DNA of 42,035 nucleotides from JAVJPJ01 sp040217295 (GCA_964460185.1 CAYWTM010000015.1:1-42035), one strand, 5' to 3'; counted from the stretch's first letter, positions 33,347-41,564 are shown. Notes: a model not told the origin generated them from the sequence alone. Made by a program: numbers and translations.

Positions 33347-35386
33347 TCAGGGGTTTGTACGCGAGGACCGGATCTCGACGCGGGCCCCGAACCCGCCCTG
33401 ACCGACCGAAAACGGAAAGGCGGACAGGGCGGCATCAGGCAGCACGGCCGCACCGTCGCACAGCGCATTCAGGCCGGGCCAGCCGTCGTGGATCCAGACC
33501 GCGCCCTCGGGCATGCGCGGGGTGACCTTGGCACGCGCCGGAAATGCGCCGCGCTCGTTCGACACCTCGATCGGATCGCCGTCCACGATCCCGCGCGCCG
33601 CCGCATCGTCGGGTGCGATCCACAGATCGGGCTCGGGCTCGCGGTCCGCCAGCGTCGGAAGGGCACGGGCGTGATCGTAGAAGGAATGGAAATGGGCGAA
33701 GCTGCGCCCGTGCGCCAGGCTCAGCCCGCGGCGGCTTTCATCTTGAGGGTCGGCGTCAGGCAGGTCCGGCAGGCCCATCGCTGCTGCACGCGCGGACTGG
33801 AATTCGATCTTGCCGGACGGCGTGGTAAATTCCAGCGTCGGATAGGAGACATGCGACACCTTCAGCGCGACCCGCCCCCCATTTGCGCGCAACGTGTCCA
33901 CCGTTGCGTGGCCAGTGGCCGGATGGTCCAGCACGGCATTCATCGCCGTTTCCTGATCGGGCCAGGGATAGACATCGTCCACACCCAGACGTGCCGCGAG
34001 GCCCTGGTAGATTTCGTAGGCGGGGCGCGCCTCACCGGCCGCCGAAAGGATTTTTTCCGTCAGATGGACATGCGTATTGGTCGATTTCGCGCCGATCTCT
34101 TCCAGCCAGATCGTGCCGGGCAGGACGATATCGGCCGTTTCCCGGATCGTCTGGTTGGCAAAGATATCGTAGGCCACCACCAACTCCGCCTTGGCGAGCG
34201 CCGCGCGCAGCCGGTTGGTATCGGGAAAGGACGACAGGATATTGGAGCCGACGGAGATCAAGACCTTGACGGCGCCGCGTTCCAGCGCGTCGACGATCGC
34301 CTCCATCTGGTTCGGGATGTAGTCCCCCGGCAGACGACGATCGGCCGCGGACAGGTCGTTGAATGCCTGCCCGTGGCTGCGCCCGCCGTGGCGCGGGCCG
34401 AGGCCTCCGCCCGGCCGGCCGTAGTCGCCGGTGAGCGCCGGAAGGCACGAGATTGCGCGCGCAGCCTGCCATGTGTTGCCGCCCTTGTGCAGGGATGAAC
34501 CACCGATCACGATCATCGCGGGCCGGGTTGCCGCATAGCTCCGCGCGAGGGCCACGATCCGCGCGGCAGGCACCCCCGTCCGCGCCTCGGCCCACTCCGG
34601 AGTTGATGGCTCAAGATGCCGCTTGAGGGCTGCGAACCCGACGGTGTGGTTTTCGACGAAACCCGCATCCCACGCCTGGTCGGCCACGATCACATGCATC
34701 ATGGCCAGCGCCAGCGCCGCGTCGCTGCCCGGTTTGACCAGGATCACCTCGTGGGCCAGGGCGGAGGCTTCGGTCTTGCGCACGTCGATGACCACGATTC
34801 GCGCACCGCGCCGTTTGGCGATCTCGACATGGCGCAGAGTGCCCGCCTGGCTGACAGTGTTGGCGCCCCAGAGGATCACAAGATCCGAGTGGGCGCTCAG
34901 ATCCTCCTTGGTGGAGGTCTCCAGCGCGCCGGTCAGGCCAAGCCCGAATCCGCCCAGCCCCCAGCAGATCATCGCCGGGTTCCAGTGCTGGCACCCGTAC
35001 AAATTGGCGAACCGCTCCAACTGGCCGCGCTTCAGCCCAAAGGCATAATCATTGGCGAAATTGCCGTGGCCTTGCCAGAAACCGACGCACTCGCGCCCGA
35101 CCTCGCGCATTTTCGCGGCGATCCGATCCAGCGCCGCGTCCCAACTCGTCTCGGACCAGTCCCGGGCACCCCGTGACTTGCGGACGCGCGGTTTCAGCAA
35201 GCGGCGATCATTGCCGACGATCTCGTGCGCCGCCCTGCCCCGCATGCACAAGAACCCCTCGCTGTCGGGATTGGTGTCATCGCCCACGATGGAAACGCGC
35301 TGCCCATCCTCGACGGTGACCGTCATCCCGCACAGCGTCGGATGGCAGTTCATCGGGCACATCGTCGTGAAGGTGGCGGCAGGCAT
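33347..35386 (-). CDS. Molybdopterin-dependent oxidoreductase (DMSO reductase superfamily), cytoplasmic type
   Basis: About 679 residues with the standard order of domains: N-terminal [4Fe-4S] motif (C10-x3-C14-x4-C19 ... C47 in GFLCMRG), bis-MGD binding core (DLVILWGANTVSQAG, GGSSLHKGGNTWQAARAI, SVGSNILSSFPD, DIVLPGTIWLEEIGAKSTN) and a C-terminal dinucleotide-binding domain (IAPDDAAARGIVDGDPIEVSNERGAF). A cysteine in NPAMICWGLGGFG is in the region where the Mo ligand residue normally lies. No Tat signal is seen, so it is probably cytoplasmic; the substrate is unknown. I prefer the ATG at 35386, with GAGG six bases upstream; ATG 35407 and GTG 35416 are alternatives. It lies between an ABC binding protein and a permease, which is unusual. 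Confidence 0.9.
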   Translation of the reverse strand: MPAATFTTMCPMNCHPTLCGMTVTVEDGQRVSIVGDDTNPDSEGFLCMRGRAAHEIVGNDRRLLKPRVRKSRGARDWSETSWDAALDRIAAKMREVGRECVGFWQGHGNFANDYAFGLKRGQLERFANLYGCQHWNPAMICWGLGGFGLGLTGALETSTKEDLSAHSDLVILWGANTVSQAGTLRHVEIAKRRGARIVVIDVRKTEASALAHEVILVKPGSDAALALAMMHVIVADQAWDAGFVENHTVGFAALKRHLEPSTPEWAEARTGVPAARIVALARSYAATRPAMIVIGGSSLHKGGNTWQAARAISCLPALTGDYGRPGGGLGPRHGGRSHGQAFNDLSAADRRLPGDYIPNQMEAIVDALERGAVKVLISVGSNILSSFPDTNRLRAALAKAELVVAYDIFANQTIRETADIVLPGTIWLEEIGAKSTNTHVHLTEKILSAAGEARPAYEIYQGLAARLGVDDVYPWPDQETAMNAVLDHPATGHATVDTLRANGGRVALKVSHVSYPTLEFTTPSGKIEFQSARAAAMGLPDLPDADPQDESRRGLSLAHGRSFAHFHSFYDHARALPTLADREPEPDLWIAPDDAAARGIVDGDPIEVSNERGAFPARAKVTPRMPEGAVWIHDGWPGLNALCDGAAVLPDAALSAFPFSVGQGGFGARVEIRSSRTNP

Positions 35387-35535
35387 CCGGTCCTCGAGGG
35401 TCAGCATGGTCAGCACACCCGAACCCTACATCGGGCCGATGGGTTCTCAAAGCGCCTTGACGGGCATGGGTCGGTGCCCCGTGCCGGACCCGCGCGGGGG
35501 CTGCGGCACGGGACCCGAAGCAAGGGCTTTGGCCG

Positions 35536-36330
35536 CTACTGGCCCAGCGCGTAGTCGACGAACCAGCGCTGATCGAGCATCGCAAGCGTGCCATCCGCGC
35601 GCATCGATTCAATCGCCGCGTCGAATGCTGCGACCAACTCGCTGTCGTTGGGGAAGATGAAGCCGAATTCCTCTGTGCCCAGCGGCTCTCCGATCATGGC
35701 GAGGCGGTCCGGGTTCGCGGCCACATACCCACCGCCGCCTGCGCTATCGGCGAGCACCATGTCCACGTCCTCGGTCAGCAGGGCCTGGATCGCGGCGGGG
35801 ATGGTTTCCATCAAGACCAGACGCGGATTGGCCTCATCCCCGTCGAGCACGTCATAAACGCCGACGTAATAGGGCGTCGTGCCTGCCTGCGTGCCGATCA
35901 GAAGATCGGGGTTCGCGGCAAATTCCTCGGCGGTGGAAAACCGGTCCTCTCCGGCGGCGACCAGCATGCGCATCTGGCTGACCATGTAGGGGGCCGAAAA
36001 GTCGACCAGTTCATCGCGGTCAGCGCGGATCGTGATGCCGGTCATGCCCATGTCGTACTGGCCTTCGGACACCGCCGGGATCATCGCATCCCACGAGATG
36101 TTTTCGATGACGGGGGTGATGTTGATCCGCTCGGCGATGATGGCCAATGCATCATATTCCCATCCGATCGCCTCGCCCGAGGCGGGGTCGATGAATTGCA
36201 GCGGGGGATAGGCGTTTTCGGTGACGACAACGACTTCCATGCCGCCCAGGTCGGGCAGGTGGGCGTCAGCGGCGGCGGTCAGGGGCAAAAGCGCGGCAGA
36301 CATGGCAAGCGCGGCGGCGGTGCGGATCAT
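35536..36330 (-). CDS. Amino-acid ABC transporter substrate-binding protein (family 3)
   Basis: A 264-residue periplasmic solute-binding protein of the polar amino acid family. The signal peptide is MIRTAAALAMSAALLPLTAAADA. The mature protein has the family opening VVVVTENAYPPLQFIDPASGEAIGWEYDALAIIAERI, the ligand-binding GMTGITIRADRDELVDFSAPYM, and the second lobe with IGTQAGTTPYYVG and VDMVLADSAGGGGYV. TGITIRADR with the Asp in DFSAPY fits amino-acid-binding members. It is followed after 149 nt by the molybdopterin oxidoreductase and then by the matching permease, so it is probably the first gene of that unit. Confidence 0.94.
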   Translation of the reverse strand: MIRTAAALAMSAALLPLTAAADAHLPDLGGMEVVVVTENAYPPLQFIDPASGEAIGWEYDALAIIAERINITPVIENISWDAMIPAVSEGQYDMGMTGITIRADRDELVDFSAPYMVSQMRMLVAAGEDRFSTAEEFAANPDLLIGTQAGTTPYYVGVYDVLDGDEANPRLVLMETIPAAIQALLTEDVDMVLADSAGGGGYVAANPDRLAMIGEPLGTEEFGFIFPNDSELVAAFDAAIESMRADGTLAMLDQRWFVDYALGQ

Positions 36331-36407
36331 GGGTCAGGCTCCGTATGGTGTGATCTTGTCCGTGGCCGAGTATGACGCGCCTGCCGATGGCGGCAAGCAC
36401 AATGCGA

Positions 36408-37463
36408 TCAGATGGAACCGCAAACCGGGCAATCCGCCCGCCGTTTGACCTTGATGCTTCGGGTCTCGGCACGAAGCGCATCATAGATCAGCAAGCGCCC
36501 GCGCAGGCCTGTACCGGCGCCGGCAATATCCTTGATCGCCTCAAGTGCCATCATGGATCCGACAACCCCCGGAAGTGCCCCGATCACCCCGGTTTCGGCG
36601 CAGGTGGCCGCCATGTCGGGATCGGGCGCCTGGGGAAATACGCAGGACAGGCAAGGCGCTCCGCCCGCAGGATCATAGATCGTCACCTGCCCTTCCCAGG
36701 CTGAAATGGCGCCCGCCACCACGGGCCTGCCTGCCTCGACCGCGGCCCGGTTGATCATGGCGCGGGTGTCGTAGCTGTCGGTGCCATCCAGGATCAGATC
36801 GAAATCAGCAAACAGGGTGGCGGCGATATCCTCTGTCAGGGCACGGTGATAGGGCCGGACATCGACACGCGGGTTCAGCGCGGCAATGGCGTTCTGGGCG
36901 GAAAAGACCTTGGGCATGCCCTGCCCCTGATCGGTATGGATCACCTGTCGTTGCAGGTTCGACAAGCTGACCTGATCGGCGTCTATTATGCCTATCTGTC
37001 CCACCCCGGCGGCTCCCAGGTACAGCAGCGCGGGCGAGCCGAGCCCTCCTGCCCCCACCACCAGAACCCTTGCGTTTTTCAGCGCCAGCTGACCGCCTCC
37101 GCCGATATCGGGCAAGGTGATGTGGCGCGCGTAGCGTTCCAGTTCCTCGTCCGAAAACGGGCCTTGCGGGCGGGCGGGGGTGCTGGCCTCGCGCGCGGCC
37201 TCCAGCGCCAGGGCACGCCCGCGCACCCGGCGCAGGACCCACCGATACACCAGCGCCAGGGCCAGCGCAGCCCCAAGCAATAGCCACAGGGCCGGCGACC
37301 CACCGGTCGCCTCGCGCAGGGGATGGCCCATGGGCAGCACGATCTGCACCGCCAGTACCGCCACATAAAGCAGGCCGATCATGTAGAGCCGCGCCTGTTT
37401 GGGCGCCCCCATCAGATGACCGATCCCCCAAAGGGCGCCCGCGACAATCAGGAAAAACAGCAT
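36408..37463 (-). CDS. moeB: MoeB/ThiF/HesA-type adenylyltransferase with N-terminal membrane helices
   Basis: A 351-residue E1-like enzyme. Residues ~105-351 are a full MoeB/ThiF domain: EELERYARHITLPDIGGGGQ, the ATP loop VVGAGGLGSPALLYLGAAG (G137 onward), DADQVSLSNLQRQ, the DGTDSYDTR segment, and zinc cysteines CLSC and CPVC. It should adenylate the C-terminus of MoaD or ThiS-type carrier proteins. In front are three hydrophobic segments (about 1-18, 26-43 and 57-75) not found in E. coli MoeB, so this copy would be membrane-anchored. A rhodanese domain is absent. The ATG overlaps the dut stop by 1 nt. A molybdoenzyme and xdh elsewhere in the window would use its product. Confidence 0.92.
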   Translation of the reverse strand: MLFFLIVAGALWGIGHLMGAPKQARLYMIGLLYVAVLAVQIVLPMGHPLREATGGSPALWLLLGAALALALVYRWVLRRVRGRALALEAAREASTPARPQGPFSDEELERYARHITLPDIGGGGQLALKNARVLVVGAGGLGSPALLYLGAAGVGQIGIIDADQVSLSNLQRQVIHTDQGQGMPKVFSAQNAIAALNPRVDVRPYHRALTEDIAATLFADFDLILDGTDSYDTRAMINRAAVEAGRPVVAGAISAWEGQVTIYDPAGGAPCLSCVFPQAPDPDMAATCAETGVIGALPGVVGSMMALEAIKDIAGAGTGLRGRLLIYDALRAETRSIKVKRRADCPVCGSI

Positions 37464-37930
37464 CAGCTCGTCCCGGTAGAGCCGAATCCGCCGGCGCCGC
37501 GAACGGTATTGCCAAGCGTTTCGACGATTTCGAACCTGGCCTGCACCACCGGGGCGACGATGGCCTGCGCGATCCGCGCGCCATGAGCGATGCGAAACGC
37601 CGTGTGCCCGTAATTGACCAGCAGCACGCCAAGAGGGCCGCGATAGTCGCTGTCGATGGTGCCCGGCGTGTTGGGCAAGGTAATGCCATGTTTGAACGCA
37701 AGGCCCGACCGAGGCCGGATCTGCATCTCGAACCCTTCGGGAATGGCGACGCGCAGGCCGGTGGGCACGATCACGCGCGCACCCGGCTTGATCAGCCAGC
37801 CCGCCGCTCGGTCGACCACGGGCAGATTTGCCCGCAGATCGGCGCCCGCCGCGCCCGCTGTTGCGTAGTCAGGCAAGGCGACGGCGCGATCCGCCCAATC
37901 TTCGCGCATGACTTCGATAAGAACGCCCAA
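37463..37930 (-). CDS. dut: Deoxyuridine 5'-triphosphate nucleotidohydrolase
   Basis: A trimeric dUTPase that converts dUTP to dUMP and pyrophosphate. All five motifs are seen in order: AGADLRAN, RPRSGLAFKHG, NTPGTIDSDYRGPLGVLLVN (with the Asp and Tyr of motif III), GARIAQAIV and the C-terminal RGAGGFGSTG arm. The open frame extends to an ATG at 37963, but a strong GGGAGGG ribosome site (about 37937-37943) lies 6 nt before a TTG at 37930, which yields the normal ~155-residue protein. I therefore favour TTG, with the ATGs at 37948 and 37963 as alternatives. It is located between coaBC and moeB on the same strand, close enough for one transcript. Confidence 0.95.
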   Translation of the reverse strand: MGVLIEVMREDWADRAVALPDYATAGAAGADLRANLPVVDRAAGWLIKPGARVIVPTGLRVAIPEGFEMQIRPRSGLAFKHGITLPNTPGTIDSDYRGPLGVLLVNYGHTAFRIAHGARIAQAIVAPVVQARFEIVETLGNTVRGAGGFGSTGTS

Positions 37931-37979
37931 ACGGATTCCCTCCCGCATTTCTCGGATATGCAAATGCGTCGCTTCGCGC

Positions 37980-39176
37980 TCAGGTCAACGCCTGGGCAAT
38001 GCGCAGGGCCAACCGCCGGGCGGTTTCGACCTTTGACAAGCGCGGCCAAGGCTCGGCCCCGTCGCCGGTGATCAGCGTCACCGCGTTTTCGGCTCCACCC
38101 ATGATCCCGGTTTCGGGCGAGACATCATTGGCCACGATCCAGTCGCATCCCTTGCGCGCGCGCTTGGCCGTTGCATGGTCCGTTACATTTTCGGTTTCGG
38201 CGGCGAACCCCACGACAAGGCCCGGTCGCCCCTTACCCATCTGCGAAATCGACGCCAGGATGTCGGGATTTTCCGCAAAATCGAGTTTGGGGAACCTGCC
38301 GCTGCCGTCCTTTTTCATCTTCTGGCTTGCCGCGTTTTCAACGCGCCAATCGGCCACGGCAGCTGCAAAAACGGCCGCGTCGGCAGGCAGCGCGACCTTC
38401 ACCGCGCCCGCCATCTGGGCCGCCGTTTCCACCCGGATCACGTCGACGCCGGTCGGCGGCGGAACGCTCGCGGGACCGGTGATGAAACTGACCCGCGCAC
38501 CCAGATCCCTCAAGGCGGCGGCCAGCGCCGTGCCCTGCGCCCCTGACGACCGGTTGGCGATGTAGCGGACGGGATCGATGGGTTCATGCGTGGGCCCCGA
38601 GGTCACAAGGACATGTTTGCCCTTCAGCGGCCCTTCGGCCAGGGCGGCGGCGACCGCGCCCACGATATCGGGCACCTCGGACATCCGTCCGGGACCGAAC
38701 TCGCCGCAGGCCATGTTGCCTTCGTCCGGGCCCACGACCAGAACCCCGTCGCCCTGCAGCATTGCGAGATTTCGACGGGTGGCGGGGTGTTCCCACATCC
38801 GCACATTCATCGCAGGGGCAATCAGCACGTGCTTGTCCGTCGCCATCAGAAGCGTGGACGCCAGGTCATTTGCATGGCCATGGGCCATTTTGGCCATCAG
38901 ATCCGCCGTGGCGGGTGCGACGACCACAAGATCGGCGGCACGCGACAGTTCGATATGGCCCATCTCGGCTTCGTCGGTCAGGTCGAACAGGTCGCGGTAG
39001 ACCTTTTGGGCCGCCAGTGCGGACGCTGAAAGGGGCGTGACGAATTCCTCGGCCGCGCGGGTCAGAACCGGCGTAACCGTGGCCCCCTGATCCCGCAAAC
39101 GCCGGATCAGGTCGAGCGATTTGAAGGCCGCGATACCGCCGCCGATGATCAGAAGAATGCGCTTGCCGGTCAGCAT
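37980..39176 (-). CDS. coaBC: Bifunctional phosphopantothenoylcysteine decarboxylase / phosphopantothenate-cysteine ligase
   Basis: A 398-residue enzyme for two steps of coenzyme A synthesis. The N-terminal CoaC flavoprotein domain opens KRILLIIGGGIAAFKSLDLIRRLRD and has the active histidine region EMGHIELSRAADLVVVAPATADL, the PAMN motif (LIAPAMNVRMWEHPA) and the ACGEFGPGRM cysteine loop. The CoaB domain starts around residue 185 (KHVLVTSGPTHEPIDPVRYIANRSSGAQGTALA) and continues through AAVADWRVEN and the KMKKDG lysine region to VVGFAAETEN. Length is normal. coaBC followed by dut is a common alphaproteobacterial pair. It starts 82 nt after the short ORF behind rpoH and could share a long transcript with it. 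Confidence 0.96.
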   Translation of the reverse strand: MLTGKRILLIIGGGIAAFKSLDLIRRLRDQGATVTPVLTRAAEEFVTPLSASALAAQKVYRDLFDLTDEAEMGHIELSRAADLVVVAPATADLMAKMAHGHANDLASTLLMATDKHVLIAPAMNVRMWEHPATRRNLAMLQGDGVLVVGPDEGNMACGEFGPGRMSEVPDIVGAVAAALAEGPLKGKHVLVTSGPTHEPIDPVRYIANRSSGAQGTALAAALRDLGARVSFITGPASVPPPTGVDVIRVETAAQMAGAVKVALPADAAVFAAAVADWRVENAASQKMKKDGSGRFPKLDFAENPDILASISQMGKGRPGLVVGFAAETENVTDHATAKRARKGCDWIVANDVSPETGIMGGAENAVTLITGDGAEPWPRLSKVETARRLALRIAQALT

Positions 39177-39258
39177 CTTGGCCTCGTCCCCTTGCAGGGC
39201 AAGACCCTAGGCCTGCACCAATGGCAGGGCAATCCCAATCTGCGGGGGCTTCCCCGGC

Positions 39259-39384
39259 TCAGTTCGCCTGAACCATCGCGGCAATTTCGGAAATCACGTT
39301 CGCACCGCCAGCCTGCGGCGCGGCAACGGCAATCGACAGGGCAAAGAGCCCTGCCAGCAGTGCAAGCGGCACGTGGAAGATCAT
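39259..39384 (-). CDS. Candidate 41-residue hydrophobic peptide coupled to rpoH
   Basis: A short frame too small for usual ORF cut-offs. The ATG at 39384 overlaps the rpoH stop by 4 nt (ATGA), and the frame ends in TGA at 39259. The peptide begins MIFHVPLALLAGLFALSIAVA and ends AAPQAGGANVISEIAAMVQAN, so it resembles either a signal peptide with a very short mature part or a single-pass membrane peptide. It fits neatly between rpoH and coaBC. Coupled position and sensible composition favour a real gene, but I know no homologue and have no direct proof of translation. Confidence 0.5.
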   Translation of the reverse strand: MIFHVPLALLAGLFALSIAVAAPQAGGANVISEIAAMVQAN

Positions 39385-40262
39385 GCGTCGAAGAATGACA
39401 GCACCTCTTTCGATTGCGCCTCGAGGTTCTTGCGCATCTTGGTGAAGGCCGCAGCCTCCAGCTGGCGCACACGTTCCTTGCTCAGCCCCAGTTCGTTGCC
39501 AAGGCTTTCCAGCGTCCGGGGTTCCTCGCGCAGTTTGCGTTCGCGCACGATGAACCGTTCACGGTCATTCAACGCCTTCATGGCGGTGATCAGCCAATCG
39601 CGGAGCTGTTCGTTGTCGTGGCTGTGTTCCACCTTGTCGGCCGCCTGAACGCTGTCATCCTCCAGCGCCTCGATCCATTCGCGGCCTTCGTCATCGGCGG
39701 ACTGCGTGGCGTTCAGCGAATAGTCGGATCCGGCCAGCCGGCCTTCCATCATCTCCACGTCGTGCAGTGGCACGCCCACTTCGGTGGCGATCATCTGGCG
39801 CAGCTGATGCTTGTCGAGGGTCTGGCCTTCGGCCATGGCTTCCCGCTCAAGGCGCGCCTGCACACGGCGCATGTTGAAAAACAGCGATTTCTGCGAAGAC
39901 GTGGATCCCGTGCGCACCATCGACCAGTTGCGCATCACGTAGTCTTGTATGGATGCCTTGATCCACCAGACGGCATAGGTTGAAAAGCGCACGCCGCGAT
40001 CCGGGTCGAATTTGTCGGCGGCCTTCATCAGGCCAAGACCGGCTTCCTGGATCAGATCGTTCATCGGCGCGCCGTACCGTTTGAACTTGGACGCCATCGA
40101 GATCGCCAGCCGCATGTAAGCGGTCACCAGTCGGTGAAGCGCCTCTTCGTCGCGCTCGTCGCGCCACGCGTAGGCCAGCTTTAGCTCGGTTTCCGCATCC
40201 AGCAGCTCCGCCCGCATCGCGCGGCGGGAAAGACTTTGATCGCTACCCATGTCAAATGCCAT
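39381..40262 (-). CDS. rpoH2: RNA polymerase sigma factor RpoH, type II (RpoHII)
   Basis: A 293-residue sigma-32-family factor. Region 2 reads YMRLAISMASKFKRYGAPMNDLIQEAGLGLMKAADKFDPDRGVRFSTYAVWWIKASIQDYVMRNWSMVRTG, and the RpoH box is QKSLFFNMRR. Region 4.2 is RTLESLGNELGLSKERVRQLEAAAF. The RLAISMASKFKRYGAPMNDLI block and the imperfect RpoH box are those I associate with the alphaproteobacterial RpoHII, not RpoHI (which has SHLRLVAKIA and QKKLFFNLR). In R. sphaeroides RpoHII mediates part of the singlet-oxygen and oxidative-stress response under RpoE. A TGATCC-N18-TAAC sequence upstream agrees with this. It ends with a 4-nt overlap onto a 41-residue ORF. Confidence 0.93.
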   Translation of the reverse strand: MAFDMGSDQSLSRRAMRAELLDAETELKLAYAWRDERDEEALHRLVTAYMRLAISMASKFKRYGAPMNDLIQEAGLGLMKAADKFDPDRGVRFSTYAVWWIKASIQDYVMRNWSMVRTGSTSSQKSLFFNMRRVQARLEREAMAEGQTLDKHQLRQMIATEVGVPLHDVEMMEGRLAGSDYSLNATQSADDEGREWIEALEDDSVQAADKVEHSHDNEQLRDWLITAMKALNDRERFIVRERKLREEPRTLESLGNELGLSKERVRQLEAAAFTKMRKNLEAQSKEVLSFFDA

Positions 40263-40317
40263 GTTGAACCCCCCGGTTCGCTGTTATCAATCGCCTTCAA
40301 AATCGGTCGTTGTATAG

Positions 40318-40345
40318 GTTACGGAGCGAAGACCGGTTCGGATCA
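40318..40345 (-). promoter_or_regulatory. Sigma-E (RpoE/ChrR singlet-oxygen) type promoter for rpoHII
   Basis: Reading the minus strand, TGATCC (40345-40340) is followed after exactly 18 nt by TAAC (40321-40318). The Rhodobacter sphaeroides RpoE promoter has a TGATCC -35 and a TA-starting -10 at about this spacing, and rpoHII is one of its core targets. Transcription would start near 40312, giving a leader of about 50 nt before the rpoH ATG at 40262. Confidence 0.65.
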
Positions 40346-40362
40346 CAATTCGGGACAAAAAA

Positions 40363-40929
40363 TTGCAGCTACCTCTTCTGACCCTTGTCATCGGCGGTGC
40401 GGCGTCGGGAAAATCGGCATTCGCCGAAAAGATGGTGCGCCAATCCGGGCTTGCCAAGACCTACGTGGCCACAGCCGAGGCCTTCGATGACGAGATGCGG
40501 GAAAAGATCGCCCGGCACCGTGCCGACAGGTCCGGGCAGGGCTGGCGGACCGTCGAGGCCCCCCGACACCTCACGCGCGCGCTGACGACACTGGACACCG
40601 ATGAGGTGGCACTGGTCGACTGCATCACGCTGTGGCTGACCAACCTGATGCTGGACGAGACACCATGGCAAGACGCGCTGGACATCCTGTGCGACGTCCT
40701 GGAACACACGGCCACACCCATCGTGCTGGTCAGCAACGACGTGAGCGGTGGTGTGATCCCGGAAAATGCCCTGGCACGGGCGTTTCAGGTGGCGCAGGGC
40801 CGGACCAACCAACGCCTGGCCAGTCAGGCTGATCTGGTCGTGCATGTCACCGCTGGCCTGCCCCGCGTGCTCAAGGGCATGCACCTGGCAAATGCGGGAG
40901 CGGGGGACGACGGGGACATGTGGCGATGA
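40363..40929 (+). CDS. cobU: Adenosylcobinamide kinase / adenosylcobinamide-phosphate guanylyltransferase
   Basis: A 188-residue bifunctional enzyme of vitamin B12 nucleotide-loop assembly (CobU, called CobP in aerobic producers). It has the P-loop GGAASGKSAFAE (residues 11-22), the guanylylated histidine in IARHRADRSGQGWRTVE (H52), the Walker-B-like VALVDCITLWLTNLM, and VSNDVSGGVIPENALARAFQ near the end. The only workable start is TTG at 40363, 101 nt from the divergent rpoH start; there is no good Shine-Dalgarno sequence. Its stop overlaps the ATG of the following phosphatase by 4 nt. Confidence 0.93.
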   Translation: MQLPLLTLVIGGAASGKSAFAEKMVRQSGLAKTYVATAEAFDDEMREKIARHRADRSGQGWRTVEAPRHLTRALTTLDTDEVALVDCITLWLTNLMLDETPWQDALDILCDVLEHTATPIVLVSNDVSGGVIPENALARAFQVAQGRTNQRLASQADLVVHVTAGLPRVLKGMHLANAGAGDDGDMWR

Positions 40930-41504
40930 CCCGCAGGCTGTACTGGGTGCGTCATGGGCCCACGCATCAAAAGACCTTCACCGGGTGGCGCGACGTGCCG
41001 GCGGACCTGTCGGACGTGGATGCGATAGCGCGCCTTGACGCGTTCCTGCCCGACCGTGCGCCGGTGGTATCGTCGGATCTTGTGCGGGCCATCACCACGG
41101 CGGATGCGCTGCAGGGCACGAGGCCCCGCCTTGCGCATCAGCCCGCCTTGCGGGAATTCGACTTTGGCCATTGGGACGGGTTGCATCATTCCGAGGTCGC
41201 CATGCGTGATCCGCATCTCAGCCGCCTCTTTTGGGAAAAGCCGGGCGACGTCGCCGCGCCCGGCGGCGAAAGCTGGAACGCGGTGGCCGGCCGGGTGGCG
41301 CCTGCCATCGACACCTTGTGGACCGCGTCCCACGATGACCTGATCGCAGTCGCCCATTTCGGCGTCATCCTTTGCCATCTCAGCGCCGCCACGGGCCTGA
41401 CGCCCTACAAGGCGCTTGGGCACAAGATCGACAATTTGTCCGTCACCGTTCTGGTGCAGGAAGGGGCGCATTGGGTTGCCGAGCGCATCAATCACACGCC
41501 GTGA
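40926..41504 (+). CDS. Histidine phosphatase family protein (probable alpha-ribazole phosphatase role)
   Basis: A 192-residue phosphoglycerate-mutase-like phosphatase. The catalytic motif is YWVRHGPTHQ (R9, H10, G11); the second half of the active site is the SSDLVRAITTADAL arginine, the acid in REFDFGHWDG, and the late histidine in IAVAHFGVILCHL. The ATG at 40926 overlaps the cobU stop (ATGA), so the two are coupled. That makes the CobC function, dephosphorylation of alpha-ribazole phosphate or adenosylcobalamin 5'-phosphate, the most likely role, but the family is broad and sequence alone cannot prove it. Confidence 0.88.
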   Translation: MTRRLYWVRHGPTHQKTFTGWRDVPADLSDVDAIARLDAFLPDRAPVVSSDLVRAITTADALQGTRPRLAHQPALREFDFGHWDGLHHSEVAMRDPHLSRLFWEKPGDVAAPGGESWNAVAGRVAPAIDTLWTASHDDLIAVAHFGVILCHLSAATGLTPYKALGHKIDNLSVTVLVQEGAHWVAERINHTP

Positions 41505-41564
41505 TGGACACCATCATGGTTTGCCGTTTGACCGCGCATTGCATCATGCGTTTGGATACCGCTC

